64,000 nt of DNA from Ornithinimicrobium pekingense DSM 21552 (GCF_000421185.1 NZ_ATWJ01000001.1:1-64000); one strand, 5' to 3'. Positions 21,707 through 38,198 are shown, counted from the first letter of the stretch. Notes: generated by a model not told the origin, from the letters alone. Numbers and translations are program-made.

Positions 21707-21803
21707 TGGTGTCCTCCTGTTGGACTGTGTTGTGCGATCGTCACCGGCTGGGTGCCGGCACGACACTACGGGGGTGTTGATGGATGGTGCTGCTCGGGTC
21801 CAT

Positions 21804-21822
21804 CACTCCGCGGGGCGGAGTG
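21804..21822. terminator. Small hairpin after fusA
   Basis: CACTCCG / CGGAGTG with a five-base loop lies 8 bp past the fusA stop in the 124-bp fusA-tuf gap. The stem is moderate, so read-through to tuf is expected. Confidence 0.45.
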
Positions 21823-21830
21823 AGTTCAGC

Positions 21831-23933
21831 TCACTCGCCGCGGACCTTCTTGATGATCTCCTCGGCCACGTTCCGCGGAACCTCGGCGTAGGAGTCAAAC
21901 TGCATGGTGTAGTTGGCGCGACCCTGCGTCTTGGACCGCAGGTCGCCAACGTACCCGAACATCTCGGACAGGGGCACCACGGCCCGGACGATCTTGGCGC
22001 CCGCGATGTCCTCCATGGCCTGGATCTGGCCACGACGGCTGTTGAGGTCGCCGATGACGTCGCCCATGTAGTCCTCGGGCGTGCGGACCTCGACGGCCAT
22101 CATCGGCTCGAGCAGGGCCGGGTCGGCCTTGCGGGCGGCCTCCTTGAAGGCCATCGAGCCGGCGATCTTGAACGCCATCTCCGAGGAGTCGACGTCGTGG
22201 TAGGCGCCGTCCAGCAGCGTGGCCTTGACGCCGACGACCGGGTAGCCGGCCAGGATGCCCAGGTTCATCGCGTCCTGGATGCCCTGGTCGACCGAGGGGA
22301 TGTACTCCTTGGGCACGCGGCCACCGGTGACCACGTTCTCGAAGGTGTAGAGCTCGCCCTCGGCGGTGTCCATCGGCTCCAGGCTGATCTGGATCTTGGC
22401 GAACTGCCCCGACCCGCCCGTCTGCTTCTTGTGGGTGTAGTCGAACTTCTCCACCTTGCGGCGCAGGGTCTCGCGGTAGGCGACCTGCGGGGCGCCCACG
22501 TTGGCCTCGACCTTGAACTCGCGCTTCATCCGGTCCACGAGGATGTCGAGGTGGAGCTCGCCCATGCCGCCGATGACGGTCTGGCCGGTCTCCTCGTCCA
22601 GGCGGACGGTGAAGGTCGGGTCCTCCTGCGCCAGCTTCTGGATCGCGGTGCCCAGCTTCTCCTGGTCGCCCTTGGTCTTGGGCTCGATGGCCACGTGGAT
22701 GACCGGCTCGGGGAAGGTCATCGACTCGAGGATGATCTGCTCGCTCATGTCGCAGAGCGTGTCACCCGTGGTCGTGTCCTTCAGGCCGATGACCGCGTAG
22801 ATGTGGCCTGCGGAGACCTTCTCGACCGGGTTCTCCTTGTTGGCGTGCATCTGGAACAGCTTGCCCAGCCGCTCCTTGCGTCCCTTGGTGGCGTTCATCA
22901 CGGGCTGGCCCGCGGTGATCTCGCCGGAGTAGACCCGGATGTAGGTCAGGGTGCCGAAGAAGGGGTGCGTGGCGATCTTGAACGCCAGCGCCGCGAACGG
23001 CTCCTGGGCGTCCGGGCTACGGGTGATGACCGTCTCCTCGTCGCCGGGCTTGTGACCCTCGGTCGGGGGCAGGTCCAGCGGGGAGGGCAGGTAGGCCACG
23101 ACCGCGTCGAGCAGGGGCTGGACGCCCTTGTTCTTGAACGCCGTGCCGCAGAAGACCGGGTTGACCTCGCCGGCCAGGGTGAGCGCACGCACACCGGCGT
23201 GGATCTCCTCCTCGGTCAGCTCCTCGCCGCCGAGGTACTTCTCCAGCAGCTCCTCGTCGGACTCGGCGACCTTCTCGACGAGGGTGTTGCGGTACTCCTC
23301 CGCCTTCTCCTGCAGGTCCGCCGGGATCTCGACCGTCTCGTAGTCCTCGCCCAGCGCGGTCTCCTTGGGCCACACCAGGGCCTTCATGGTGACCAGGTCG
23401 ACCATGCCGACGAAGTCGGACTCCGAGCCGATCGGCAGCTGCATGACCAGCGGGGTGGCGCCGAGGCGGTCCACCATCGTCTGCACGGAGAAGTAGAAGT
23501 CCGCGCCCATCTTGTCCATCTTGTTGATGAAGCACATGCGCGGGACGCCGTACTTGTCAGCCTGGCGCCACACCGTCTCGGACTGGGGCTCGACACCCTC
23601 CTTGCCGTCGAACACGGCGACCGCGCCGTCGAGGACGCGCAGGTTGCGCTCCACCTCGACGGTGAAGTCCACGTGCCCGGGGGTGTCGATCAGGTTGATC
23701 TGGGTGCCCTTCCAGAAGCTGGTGACGGCGGCGGAGGTGATGGTGATCCCCCGCTCCTTCTCCTGCTCCATCCAGTCGGTGGTCGACGCACCGTCATGCG
23801 TCTCACCCATCTTGTGCTTGACACCCGTGTAGAACAGGATGCGCTCGGTGGTCGTCGTCTTGCCGGCATCGATGTGCGCCATGATGCCGATGTTGCGGAC
23901 CTTCCTCAGGTCCGTCAGGACGTCCTGTGCCAC
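21831..23933 (-). CDS. fusA: Elongation factor G
   Basis: The 700-residue translocase has the GTPase motifs AHIDAGKTT (about 19-27), [17 protein letters not shown] and NKMDKMG, and the domain IV loop with GGSGQFAKI. Start is GTG at 23933 ([12 protein letters not shown]). It lies between rpsG and tuf. Confidence 0.98.
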   Translation of the reverse strand: MAQDVLTDLRKVRNIGIMAHIDAGKTTTTERILFYTGVKHKMGETHDGASTTDWMEQEKERGITITSAAVTSFWKGTQINLIDTPGHVDFTVEVERNLRVLDGAVAVFDGKEGVEPQSETVWRQADKYGVPRMCFINKMDKMGADFYFSVQTMVDRLGATPLVMQLPIGSESDFVGMVDLVTMKALVWPKETALGEDYETVEIPADLQEKAEEYRNTLVEKVAESDEELLEKYLGGEELTEEEIHAGVRALTLAGEVNPVFCGTAFKNKGVQPLLDAVVAYLPSPLDLPPTEGHKPGDEETVITRSPDAQEPFAALAFKIATHPFFGTLTYIRVYSGEITAGQPVMNATKGRKERLGKLFQMHANKENPVEKVSAGHIYAVIGLKDTTTGDTLCDMSEQIILESMTFPEPVIHVAIEPKTKGDQEKLGTAIQKLAQEDPTFTVRLDEETGQTVIGGMGELHLDILVDRMKREFKVEANVGAPQVAYRETLRRKVEKFDYTHKKQTGGSGQFAKIQISLEPMDTAEGELYTFENVVTGGRVPKEYIPSVDQGIQDAMNLGILAGYPVVGVKATLLDGAYHDVDSSEMAFKIAGSMAFKEAARKADPALLEPMMAVEVRTPEDYMGDVIGDLNSRRGQIQAMEDIAGAKIVRAVVPLSEMFGYVGDLRSKTQGRANYTMQFDSYAEVPRNVAEEIIKKVRGE

Positions 23934-23985
23934 GGTCTCTCTCTCTGCTTGGTCTGCTTAGAAGTCAGGTGTGCCGTGAGGCCGG

Positions 23986-24046
23986 CGGGGGCGGCCCGGG
24001 CGGGCGCTGCGGTGCCGTGCACCGCATACCTGCGCCCGGGCCCGCC
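23986..24046. terminator. Large branched hairpin between rpsG and fusA
   Basis: GGGGCGG-CCCGGGCG on the left pairs with GCGCCCGGGCCCGCCCC (24030-24046) with a one-base bulge, and GCGGTG-N5-CACCGC (24007-24023) forms an inner stem. It lies just past the rpsG stop. As fusA and tuf follow, it is more likely an attenuator or processing site than a full terminator. Confidence 0.55.
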
Positions 24047-24052
24047 CCTCGG

Positions 24053-24523
24053 TCACCAGCGGTAGTGCGCGAACGCCTTGTTGGCGTCGGCCATCTTGTG
24101 GGTGTCCTCACGGCGCTTCACCGCGGCGCCCAGGCCGTTGCTGGCGTCGAGGATCTCGTTCATGAGCCGCTCGGTCATGGTCTTCTCACGACGCTGGCGC
24201 GAGTAGCCGACCAGCCAGCGCAGGGCGAGCGTGGTCGAGCGGTTGGGCTTGACCTCGATCGGCACCTGGTAGGTCGCACCGCCGACACGGCGGGACTTGA
24301 CCTCGAGGGCCGGCTTGACGTTGTCCAGCGCGCGCTTGAGCGTCTGCACGGGGTCGGTGCCGGTCTTGGCACGGCAGCCCTCGAGGGCGCCGTAGACGAT
24401 GCGCTCGGCGGTCGACTTCTTGCCGTCCACGAGGATCTTGTTGACGAGCTGGGTGACCAGCTGGCTGCCGTAGACCGGGTCCTGGATCAGCGGGCGCTTG
24501 GGAGCGGGGCCCTTACGAGGCAT
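24053..24523 (-). CDS. rpsG: 30S ribosomal protein S7
   Basis: The 156-residue protein starts [20 protein letters not shown] and ends [16 protein letters not shown]7 nucleates the 30S head and represses the str operon in E. coli. Its ATG overlaps the rpsL stop (TAATG). Confidence 0.97.
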   Translation of the reverse strand: MPRKGPAPKRPLIQDPVYGSQLVTQLVNKILVDGKKSTAERIVYGALEGCRAKTGTDPVQTLKRALDNVKPALEVKSRRVGGATYQVPIEVKPNRSTTLALRWLVGYSRQRREKTMTERLMNEILDASNGLGAAVKRREDTHKMADANKAFAHYRW

Positions 24524-24897
24524 TACTTCTTCTCCTTCTTGGCGCCGTAGCGGGAGCGGGACTGGTTGCGACCCTTGACACCCTGGGTGTCCAGGGACCC
24601 GCGGATGATCTTGTAGCGGACACCGGGAAGGTCCTTCACGCGGCCGCCGCGGACGAGCACGATCGAGTGCTCCTGCAGGTTGTGGCCGACGCCCGGGATG
24701 TAGGCCGTGACCTCGACGCCGCTGGTCAGACGCACACGGGCGACCTTGCGCAGGGCGGAGTTCGGCTTCTTCGGGGTGGTGGTGTAGACGCGGGTGCAGA
24801 CGCCGCGGCGCTGCGGGTTGCCCTTGAGGGCTGGGGAGTTGGTCTTCTTGACCTTGTCCTGCCGGCCCTTGCGGACGAGCTGGTTGATCGTGGGCAC
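24523..24897 (-). CDS. rpsL: 30S ribosomal protein S12
   Basis: The 124-residue decoding-centre protein starts at GTG 24897 ([12 protein letters not shown]). The streptomycin-related lysines are wild type in [13 protein letters not shown] and [12 protein letters not shown], so no S12-based streptomycin resistance is expected. The upstream open frame is unrelated. Confidence 0.97.
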   Translation of the reverse strand: MPTINQLVRKGRQDKVKKTNSPALKGNPQRRGVCTRVYTTTPKKPNSALRKVARVRLTSGVEVTAYIPGVGHNLQEHSIVLVRGGRVKDLPGVRYKIIRGSLDTQGVKGRNQSRSRYGAKKEKK

Positions 24898-25177
24898 TGA
24901 TTCTCCGTCAGTCGAGTGGTCGTGCGGTCCCCCGGCTCGCGCCGGTCTCCCGCTCCTTGGCTTACGCGCGCCACGACCCCGCGAGGGGCTGGGACACGCT
25001 GCTCTCCCCTGCACTTCCCGGCCGGCCTGCCCGTGATGCATGATGAGCCTGCACGGGGTGGGCCGGGCGGACTGCCCGGCGAGAGGTGGGGTCGCGGTCG
25101 GCGGACCGACCGCGAGCATGCGGGACCTAGCCCACACACGGCTCTCCAGACTACCGGCAGGCCGTGGTCCCGGCCAA
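24898..25177 (-). promoter_or_regulatory. str operon promoter and structured leader
   Basis: On the minus strand TTGGCC (25172-25177)-N18-TAGTCT (25148-25153) is a good promoter about 250 nt upstream of rpsL. The leader contains a perfect ten-pair hairpin TCGCGGTCGG-CGGA-CCGACCGCGA (25092-25115) and a CCGGGC-N5-GCCCGG hairpin near 25064-25080. No gene is visible in 24898-25314. S7 or S12 feedback is possible but not shown. Confidence 0.65.
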
Positions 25178-25230
25178 ATCACGGCGGAGGGGCCGCCCGC
25201 GCGACGACGGCAGTCGCCGCCGCCCGACGC

Positions 25231-25274
25231 GCCAGGGGCGGGTATGCCGTGTGCACGGCATACCCGCCCCTGGC
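25231..25274. terminator. 44-bp perfect inverted repeat after rpoC
   Basis: Two perfectly complementary 21-base arms (25231-25251 and 25254-25274) flank two bases. Each arm contains GGCGGGTATGCCGTG or its complement. It lies 40 bp past the rpoC stop and upstream of the str promoter, so it is well placed as the rpoBC terminator, but the symmetry and lack of a T-tract make it unusual. Confidence 0.8.
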
Positions 25275-25314
25275 GGTGGTCACGCGGCCGGACCCTGCGG
25301 CCCGGCCGGATGCG

Positions 25315-29241
<3,927 letters not shown>

Positions 29242-29290
29242 TGTGTGCTTCCTTTTCCTCGGTATGCAGTGAAAAGTTGAGTTAGGAGGT

Positions 29291-29328
29291 GGTCGCCGGG
29301 CGGGGCGGTCGGGCTCCGCCCGGCGACC
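29291..29328. terminator. Hairpin in the rpoB-rpoC gap
   Basis: GGTCGCCGGGCGG (29291-29303) pairs with CCGCCCGGCGACC (29316-29328) across a 12-base loop, 40 bp past the rpoB stop. It would modulate the rpoB:rpoC ratio or mark an RNA cleavage site. Confidence 0.55.
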
Positions 29329-29368
29329 TGACGTTTCGGGAGCAGGCGCTCAGCGCGCCCCCCCCCGA

Positions 29369-32842
<3,474 letters not shown>

Positions 32843-33011
32843 GGATTGGTCCTTCCACGGGCCTGTTGGGCGGCTAGTTCGGGCGACCACCAGCGCCTGC
32901 CTCGGGTGCAGCACGAAGTCGCGGGGTCAAGATCACGTCGGCCGGCGGGGGTGACGTGCGCGTCAACGTTCAGCGGTGAGCGGGAGCAGGTGCAGGGCAG
33001 CGCAAAGCGAC

Positions 33012-33041
33012 AGCATACACATCGCGCGCCCCCAAGTCCAA
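33012..33041 (-). promoter_or_regulatory. rpoB promoter, proximal
   Basis: On the minus strand TTGGAC (33036-33041) and TATGCT (33012-33017) are 18 bases apart, about 170 bp before the rpoB start. The -10 box lies within TGTATGCT, an example of the GTATGC word that recurs in this window. Confidence 0.65.
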
Positions 33042-33143
33042 CCCGCTCGACCGCGCCCCACGTCGGGTGCCTGGTCCTCCTCCGGGCCGCAAGCCCGTGG
33101 TCCGTGGACCGCCACTGCCGTGGGAACTGTTCTGTTCGCAGAT

Positions 33144-33172
33144 ACTGTGCGCCTTTCGGGCCCCCGCGTCAA
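33144..33172 (-). promoter_or_regulatory. rpoB promoter, distal
   Basis: On the minus strand TTGACG (33167-33172) and CACAGT (33144-33149) are 17 bases apart. It lies just beyond the rplL terminator, so rpoBC has its own promoters. A long imperfect GC stem (about 33206-33246) lies between it and that terminator. No gene is visible in 32843-33257. Confidence 0.6.
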
Positions 33173-33257
33173 GCGGACCTGCCGCGACGCCCCGAAACGC
33201 ACCGCGGGCGGGGCCGCGACCAGCTGTGCCGGTGCGACCCCGCCCGTGGCGAGGAGA

Positions 33258-33286
33258 GTCCGGGCCGCGCGGTGCACGGCCCGGAC
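33258..33286. terminator. rplL terminator hairpin
   Basis: GTCCGGGCCG (33258-33267) pairs perfectly with CGGCCCGGAC (33277-33286) across a nine-base loop, 4 bp past the rplL stop. Confidence 0.75.
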
Positions 33287-33290
33287 GGGC

Positions 33291-33683
33291 TCACTTGAGC
33301 GTGACGGTGGCGCCAGCGCCCTCGAGCTGCTCCTTGGCCTTGTTGGCGGCGTCCTTGTCGACCTTCTCCAGGACCGGCTTGGGAGCGCCGTCGACGAGGT
33401 CCTTGGCCTCCTTCAGGCCGAGGGAGGTCAGCGCGCGGACCTCCTTGATGACCTGGATCTTCTTGTCACCGGCCGACTCGAGGATGACGTCGAACTCGTC
33501 CTGCTCCTCCTCGGCGGCGGCGTCGCCGCCGCCGGCGGCCGGCGCACCGGCGGCCGCGACGGCGACCGGGGCGGCGGCGGTGACCTCGAAGGTGTCCTCG
33601 AAGGCCTTGACGAACTCGGACAGCTCGATCAGGGTCATCTCCTTGAACTGGTCAAGGAGCTCCTCGGTGCTCAGCTTCGCCAT
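33291..33683 (-). CDS. rplL: 50S ribosomal protein L7/L12
   Basis: The 130-residue stalk protein has the N-terminal dimer domain ([20 protein letters not shown]), an Ala/Gly hinge (about 45-60) and the factor-binding C-terminal domain ([20 protein letters not shown]). It binds elongation factors as multiple copies on L10. Confidence 0.97.
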   Translation of the reverse strand: MAKLSTEELLDQFKEMTLIELSEFVKAFEDTFEVTAAAPVAVAAAGAPAAGGGDAAAEEEQDEFDVILESAGDKKIQVIKEVRALTSLGLKEAKDLVDGAPKPVLEKVDKDAANKAKEQLEGAGATVTLK

Positions 33684-33761
33684 GGTGGCGTCCTTTCTAC
33701 TTCTTGCCGTGAGTGGCGTGTCGGGGTTGTGCCGGCCGTCGGGTGCGAGGCACCCGGACGG

Positions 33762-34379
33762 TCAGCTGTCGTCGCCACCCTCGGCGGCGTCAGGGGTGGC
33801 CTCGGCGGCAGCCTCGGCCGGTGCGGCGTCGGCGGGTGCCTCGGCCACGGGGGCGGAACCGCCCTGCTCCTCCACCTTCGCGCGCAGCGCGTCGACGACC
33901 CTGGCGGTCTGCGACAGCGGAGCGGCGAAGAGGTAGACGGCCTTGCTCAGGTTCGCCTTCATGGCGCCGGCGAGCTTGGCCAGCAGGACCTCGCGGGACT
34001 CGAGGTCCGCGAGCTTGGTGATCTCCTCGGGGCTCAACGGCTTGCCGTCGAGAACACCCGCCTTGATGACCAGGGCCGGGTTGGCCTTGGCGAAGTCACG
34101 CAGGCCCTTGGCCGCCTCGACCGGGTCACCGGTGACGAAGGCGATGGCCGTGGGACCCACCAGGTGCTCGTCGAGGCCGTCGATCCCGGCCTCGGCAGCT
34201 GCCCGCTTGGTCAGCGTGTTCTTCACCACGGCGTAGGTGGCGTGCTCGCGCATGGAGCCCCGCAGCTGGGTGAGCTGGCTCACCGTCAGTCCGCGGTACT
34301 CCGTGAGCACGGCCGCGCCGGAGCTACGGAACTTCTCCGTGAGCTCGGCAATGGCTGCAGCCTTCTCGGGCGTCGCCAT
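33762..34379 (-). CDS. rplJ: 50S ribosomal protein L10
   Basis: The 205-residue protein starts [20 protein letters not shown] and contains [19 protein letters not shown]; the C-terminal helix that carries L7/L12 dimers is followed by an Ala/Glu/Pro tail of about 40 residues. The ATG at 34379 has GAAGGAGG upstream; upstream codons in frame belong to the leader. Confidence 0.96.
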   Translation of the reverse strand: MATPEKAAAIAELTEKFRSSGAAVLTEYRGLTVSQLTQLRGSMREHATYAVVKNTLTKRAAAEAGIDGLDEHLVGPTAIAFVTGDPVEAAKGLRDFAKANPALVIKAGVLDGKPLSPEEITKLADLESREVLLAKLAGAMKANLSKAVYLFAAPLSQTARVVDALRAKVEEQGGSAPVAEAPADAAPAEAAAEATPDAAEGGDDS

Positions 34380-34430
34380 ACTGGCCTCCTTCGTCACGTG
34401 GTGCCGGCTACCCCCGGGTAGACACGACAA

Positions 34431-34530
34431 GAGCCCCGGCGCAGGCGCACGGGGCTCCGTTCTCTGCTCGCGCCGGATCGTCTCCGGCGCCGCAGCGGCT
34501 CGCATCTCACCTGCGCTGGTCGCCCCGTCG
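34431..34530 (-). ncRNA. Probable L10 leader with attenuator hairpin
   Basis: The transcript before rplJ contains a GC stem GCGCCGGAGACGATCCGGCGC (complement of about 34471-34491) and then GAGCCCCG...CGGGGCTC (34431-34457) followed by TTGTCGTGTCT. Placement, paired stems and the terminator-like second hairpin fit the L10 leader family through which L10(L12)4 represses rplJL. The boundaries are approximate. Confidence 0.6.
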
Positions 34531-34597
34531 TGGGAACCTTCGGCCGACGCTTCCTGGGGCTCGTGGCACCAGGGCACGCCGACGACCGGCGGTCATT

Positions 34598-34638
34598 GGG
34601 TATGCGACAAGGCTACGGCATACCCGCGCCTGCCCCAA
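34598..34638 (-). promoter_or_regulatory. rplJL promoter bracketed by a GGGTATGC dyad
   Basis: On the minus strand TTGGGG (34633-34638)-N17-TAGCCT (34610-34615) is a good promoter for rplJL. A perfect dyad, GGGTATGC (34598-34605) and GCATACCC (34618-34625), spaced by 12 bases, brackets the -10 box and may be an operator. Confidence 0.6.
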
Positions 34639-34670
34639 ATCCACGGGGCCGGGCGTCTAGGGTCCCACCC

Positions 34671-35612
34671 ATGGGCATCACCGACGTCAGCGGGGTCCGG
34701 CTCGGGCACGTCACGCTCGACGGCCCCGGCGAGGGCGTCCGCACCGGCGTCACCTGCGTCCTCCCCCACCGCCGGGACCTGCTGGAGCACCCGGTGGTCG
34801 CGGCGGCGCACGTGGTCAACGGTTTCGGCAAGCCGGTCGGGCTGACCCAGGTCGTCGAGCTGGGGGAGATCGAGACGCCGGTGATCCTGACGAACACCCT
34901 TGCCGTCGGCGCCGCGCACGAGGGCGTGGTGCGGTCGGTGCTCGCCCGCTCCCCCGACGTCGGGCGGCCGCGCACCGTCAACCCGGTCGTGCTGGAGTGC
35001 AACGACGGGCGCCTCAACGACCTGCGGGCCCTGGCGGTCCGCCCGGAGCACGTGACGGAGGCGGTCCGCCGGGCAGAGGCCTCCTCCGACGGCGCGCCCG
35101 TGCAGGAGGGGGCCGTGGGCGCGGGTCACGGCATGGTCGCGTTCGGCTGGAAGGGCGGTGTCGGGACGGCCTCGGCCCGGGTCGTCGACGGAGCCCGGGC
35201 CGGCACGCTCGGCTGCCTGGTCCTGACCAACATGGGCCGCCCCGAGGACCTGGTGGTGCACGGTCGGCCGGTGGCCGAGCGTCCGGCCGGCGTCACCCGG
35301 CCCGCCGACGGGTCGGTCATCGTGCTGCTGGCCACCGACGCGCCCCTGGACGCCCGCCAGCTCGGACGCCTGGCCCGCCGCGCGCAGAACGGCCTGGCCC
35401 GCACCGGGGTCCTCACCGACCACGGCTCCGGGGAGCTCGTCCTGGCGTGGTCGACGGCGACGCCGCGGCACCGGCGCGACGGGGACTGGCTCCGGCCCTG
35501 GTTCTGCGCCGTGGCCGACGTGGTGGAGGAGGCGGTGCTGTCCTCGATGCGGCACGCGCGCACGGTGACCGGCCGGGACGGGCTGACGGTGGAGCGCTGC
35601 CCCGCCCTGTGA
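34671..35612 (+). CDS. P1 family (DmpA/BapA-type) aminopeptidase, Ntn-hydrolase fold
   Basis: The 313-residue protein aligns by motif with S58/P1 self-processing aminopeptidases: SGVRLGH near the start, GVVRSVLARSP, and the cleavage/nucleophile site DGSVIVLLATDAPL, where autocleavage between G214 and S215 would free the N-terminal Ser nucleophile. Known members remove N-terminal residues, some from D- or beta-amino-acid peptides; the substrate here is unknown. TAGGGT lies seven bases before the ATG (34658-34663), so transcription is probably leaderless. It is the only plus-strand gene in the first 38 kb, lodged between rplJ and rplA. Confidence 0.85.
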   Translation: MGITDVSGVRLGHVTLDGPGEGVRTGVTCVLPHRRDLLEHPVVAAAHVVNGFGKPVGLTQVVELGEIETPVILTNTLAVGAAHEGVVRSVLARSPDVGRPRTVNPVVLECNDGRLNDLRALAVRPEHVTEAVRRAEASSDGAPVQEGAVGAGHGMVAFGWKGGVGTASARVVDGARAGTLGCLVLTNMGRPEDLVVHGRPVAERPAGVTRPADGSVIVLLATDAPLDARQLGRLARRAQNGLARTGVLTDHGSGELVLAWSTATPRHRRDGDWLRPWFCAVADVVEEAVLSSMRHARTVTGRDGLTVERCPAL

Positions 35613-35652
35613 GCGCGGCAGCTGCCCCGCGCCGGGGTTGGCGCCCTGTGCC

Positions 35653-35666
35653 GGGGAAGCTTCCCC
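35653..35666. repeat. GGGGAAGCTTCCCC palindrome (copy 1)
   Basis: This 14-base perfect palindrome sits in GTGCC-GGGGAAGCTTCCCC-CGC, 40 bp after the aminopeptidase gene. The same core with matching flanks recurs at 40021-40034 inside a longer hairpin, so it may be a dispersed repeat. Confidence 0.6.
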
Positions 35667-35749
35667 CGCGCGAGCCTCCGTCGACAGCATCTGTGACCTC
35701 CACGCGCGATCTGGCGAGGACCGGCGACGCATCGTGGGGCCGGACACGG

Positions 35750-35786
35750 CGACGCCCCCGGCGACCAGTGGTCGTCGGGGGCGTCG
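35750..35786. terminator. Bidirectional terminator between the aminopeptidase gene and rplA
   Basis: CGACGCCCCCG (35750-35760) pairs with CGGGGGCGTCG (35776-35786) and CGAC with GTCG inside, one mismatch between. It separates two convergent genes. Confidence 0.8.
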
Positions 35787-35833
35787 GACGCCGGTCAGGA
35801 AGCGCTCGCTCCGCGCCGGCCGTCAGGTGCAGG

Positions 35834-36547
35834 TCACTCCGCGTCGGCGGCCGCCACGCTGCCCACGCGCGAGGGGTCGAGCGGGATGCCCGGCCCCATC
35901 GTGGTGGCCATGGTCGCCTTGGTGACGTACCGGCCCTTGGAGGCCGACGGCTTCAGACGCAGGACCTCGTCGATGGCGGCACCGTAGTTCTCCACCAGCG
36001 CGGCCTCGTCGAAGGAGGCCTTGCCGATGATGAAGTGCAGGTTGCTGTGCTTGTCGACGCGGAACTCGATCTTGCCGCCCTTGATGTCGGTCACGGCCTT
36101 GGCGGTGTCCATCGTGACGGTGCCGGTCTTGGGGTTCGGCATGAGGCCGCGGGGGCCCAGCACCTTGCCCAGCCGGCCGACCTTGCCCATGAGGTCGGGG
36201 GTGGCGACGACGGCGTCGAAGTCGGTCCAGCCGCCGCCGATCCTCTCGATCAGGTCGTCGGAGCCGACCCAGTCGGCCCCGGCCTCGCGGGCGGCCTCGG
36301 CCTTGTCGCCGTTGGCCAGCACGACGACGCGGGCGGTCTTGCCGGTGCCGTTGGGCAGGTTGACGGTGCCCCGGACCAGCTGGTCGGCCTTGCGCGGGTC
36401 GACGCCCAGACGCAGGGCGACCTCGATGGTCGCGTCGTACTTGGTGGTCGCGGTCTCCCGGGCCAGGCGCACAGCCTCGACCGGGGTGTAGAGCTTGTCG
36501 TCCTCGATCTTCTCGGCGGCGGCCCTGTAAGCCTTGCTGCGCTTCAT
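35834..36547 (-). CDS. rplA: 50S ribosomal protein L1
   Basis: The 237-residue L1-stalk protein has [20 protein letters not shown] at the start and [18 protein letters not shown]1 helps release E-site tRNA and represses the L11 operon in E. coli by binding its leader. The ATG at 36547 is chosen because upstream codons do not match. Confidence 0.97.
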   Translation of the reverse strand: MKRSKAYRAAAEKIEDDKLYTPVEAVRLARETATTKYDATIEVALRLGVDPRKADQLVRGTVNLPNGTGKTARVVVLANGDKAEAAREAGADWVGSDDLIERIGGGWTDFDAVVATPDLMGKVGRLGKVLGPRGLMPNPKTGTVTMDTAKAVTDIKGGKIEFRVDKHSNLHFIIGKASFDEAALVENYGAAIDEVLRLKPSASKGRYVTKATMATTMGPGIPLDPSRVGSVAAADAE

Positions 36548-36612
36548 GTCTACTCCTCGTGGTGATGGTGGAGCTGTGGTCGGACGGGCCGGCGCAGGCC
36601 CTGCCACAGGTG

Positions 36613-36696
36613 GGGTATGCCGTTCTCCGCGCGGGTGCGTGGGCTCCGGCCACCCCGACCGGCCGTGCCGTCCGCCCGCAGGCGGACGGCATACCC
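36613..36696. repeat. Competing inverted repeats in the rplK-rplA gap
   Basis: GGGTATGCCGT (36613-36623) and ACGGCATACCC (36686-36696) are perfect 11-base complements. The right arm also forms a local 11-pair hairpin TGCCGTCCGCC-CGCA-GGCGGACGGCA (36666-36691). The two stems share bases and exclude each other. The 163-bp gap contains no gene. Confidence 0.75.
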
Positions 36697-36710
36697 GGTG
36701 GTGCGTGTCG

Positions 36711-37139
36711 TCACTCGACGGTGATGCCCATCGAGCGAGCGGTGCCGGCGATGATGCGCTTGGCCATCTCGACGTCGTTCGCGTTGAGGTCCTGCATCTT
36801 CATCTCGGCGATCTCGGTGAGCTGGGCGTCGGTGAGCGTCGCGACCTTGGTCTTGTGCGGCTCGCCCGAGCCCTTCGGGACACCGGCGGCCTTCTTGATC
36901 AGCTCGGCGGCCGGCGGGGTCTTGGTGATGAAGGTGAACGAGCGGTCCTCGTAGACCGTGATCTCGACCGGGATGACGTTGCCACGCTGGGACTCCGTCG
37001 CGGCGTTGTAGGCCTTGACGAACTCCATGATGTTGACGCCGTGCTGACCCAGCGCGGGGCCGACGGGGGGCGCGGGCGTGGCCGCACCGGCCTGGATCTG
37101 CAGCTTGATGAAGCCGGAGACCTTCTTCTTGGGGGGCAT
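36711..37139 (-). CDS. rplK: 50S ribosomal protein L11
   Basis: The 142-residue protein has [36 protein letters not shown] and the RNA-binding C-terminal domain. L11 forms the GTPase-associated centre, is needed for stringent factor activation and is the thiostrepton contact. Confidence 0.97.
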   Translation of the reverse strand: MPPKKKVSGFIKLQIQAGAATPAPPVGPALGQHGVNIMEFVKAYNAATESQRGNVIPVEITVYEDRSFTFITKTPPAAELIKKAAGVPKGSGEPHKTKVATLTDAQLTEIAEMKMQDLNANDVEMAKRIIAGTARSMGITVE

Positions 37140-37195
37140 GGTGCCTCTTCCTTCTCGTTGTGGGCCGACGCCGTGGGCGATGACCCGGTTGCATC

Positions 37196-37332
37196 CCCCA
37201 GGACGGCAGTCCTGGGGAGGTATGGAGTTGCGCGGGCGCGAGCCCGCTCCCCCGGCGTGCAGCGCCGCCCTCGGGGCGGAGCCCCGTTGCGGGGGGCAGT
37301 CGGGGGGCAGAGCGAAGCGGAGCCCCCCGACC
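37196..37332. promoter_or_regulatory. Array of four hairpins between nusG and rplK
   Basis: In 195 bp there are: CCCCAGGAC-N4-GTCCTGGGG (37196-37217), a GCGGGC...GCCCGC stem near 37226-37246, a CGGGGC-GGA-GCCCCG stem near 37270-37290, and a ten-pair GTCGGGGGGC...GCCCCCCGAC stem near 37300-37332. The last ends 3 bp from the nusG stop and is terminator-like; those nearer rplK could be an L1-responsive leader. No gene fits here. Confidence 0.6.
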
Positions 37333-37334
37333 GA

Positions 37335-38198
37335 CTAGATCTTGGCGACCTGGTTGAACGACAGCTCGACGGGGGTCTCGCGGCCGAAGATCGAGACCAG
37401 CACCTTGAGCTTGTGGCTCTCGGGGATGATCTCGGAGATCGTGGCGGGCAGGGTCTCGAACGGGCCCTCCATGACGGTGACCGACTCGCCGACCTCGAAG
37501 TCGACCTGCGGCTGCGCGGCGGGCGCCTGGCCCTCGCCACCGCCGGCGCTGCGCGCGGCGGGGGTTGCGGCCGGCGTCTCGAAGGTCGGGGCGAGCATGC
37601 TGACGACCTCGTCGATGCTCAGCGGCACCGGCTGGTGGGCGTTGCCGACGAAGCCGGTGACGCCCGGCGTGTGGCGCACGGCCCCCCAGGACTCGTCGGT
37701 CAGCTCCATGCGGACGAGGACGTAGCCGGGCATCCGGACGCGGCGGACCAGCTTGCGCTGGCCGTTCTTGATCTCCGTGACCTCCTCCATGGGGACCTCC
37801 ACCTCGAAGATGTAGTCCTCCATGTTGAGGCTGGTGATCCGGGTCTCCAGGTTGTGCTTGACCCGGTTCTCGTAGCCCGCGTAGGAGTGGATGACGAACC
37901 AGTCGCCGTACTTGCCGCGCAGGACGGTCTTGAACTCCTCGAGAGGGTCGGTGACCGTCTCCTCGGCGGGGGCGTCCTCCTCCGCGTCGTCGTCAGCCAG
38001 GGCCTCGGCCGGCTCGACGCGCACGTCGTCCTCGCCGTAGACCTCGTCCTCGACAGGGTCGGAGCCGGCGTCACCGTCGAAGCGCTCGGCCGCCTCGAGG
38101 TCGGCCTCCGCGACGGACAGGTCGGACTCGTTCGACTCCTCGACGGAGGGGTCGGCGGCGCCGTGGCGCTCGTCGAACTCATGGGTCTGGTCGGACAT
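37335..38198 (-). CDS. nusG: Transcription termination/antitermination factor NusG
   Basis: The 287-residue protein has a ~95-residue acidic N-terminal extension, the NGN domain ([20 protein letters not shown] onward, with [16 protein letters not shown]) and the C-terminal KOW domain ([19 protein letters not shown]). E. coli NusG is 181 residues; acidic N-terminal extensions are known in Actinobacteria. NusG links RNA polymerase to S10 or Rho. It lies between secE and rplK. Confidence 0.96.
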   Translation of the reverse strand: MSDQTHEFDERHGAADPSVEESNESDLSVAEADLEAAERFDGDAGSDPVEDEVYGEDDVRVEPAEALADDDAEEDAPAEETVTDPLEEFKTVLRGKYGDWFVIHSYAGYENRVKHNLETRITSLNMEDYIFEVEVPMEEVTEIKNGQRKLVRRVRMPGYVLVRMELTDESWGAVRHTPGVTGFVGNAHQPVPLSIDEVVSMLAPTFETPAATPAARSAGGGEGQAPAAQPQVDFEVGESVTVMEGPFETLPATISEIIPESHKLKVLVSIFGRETPVELSFNQVAKI

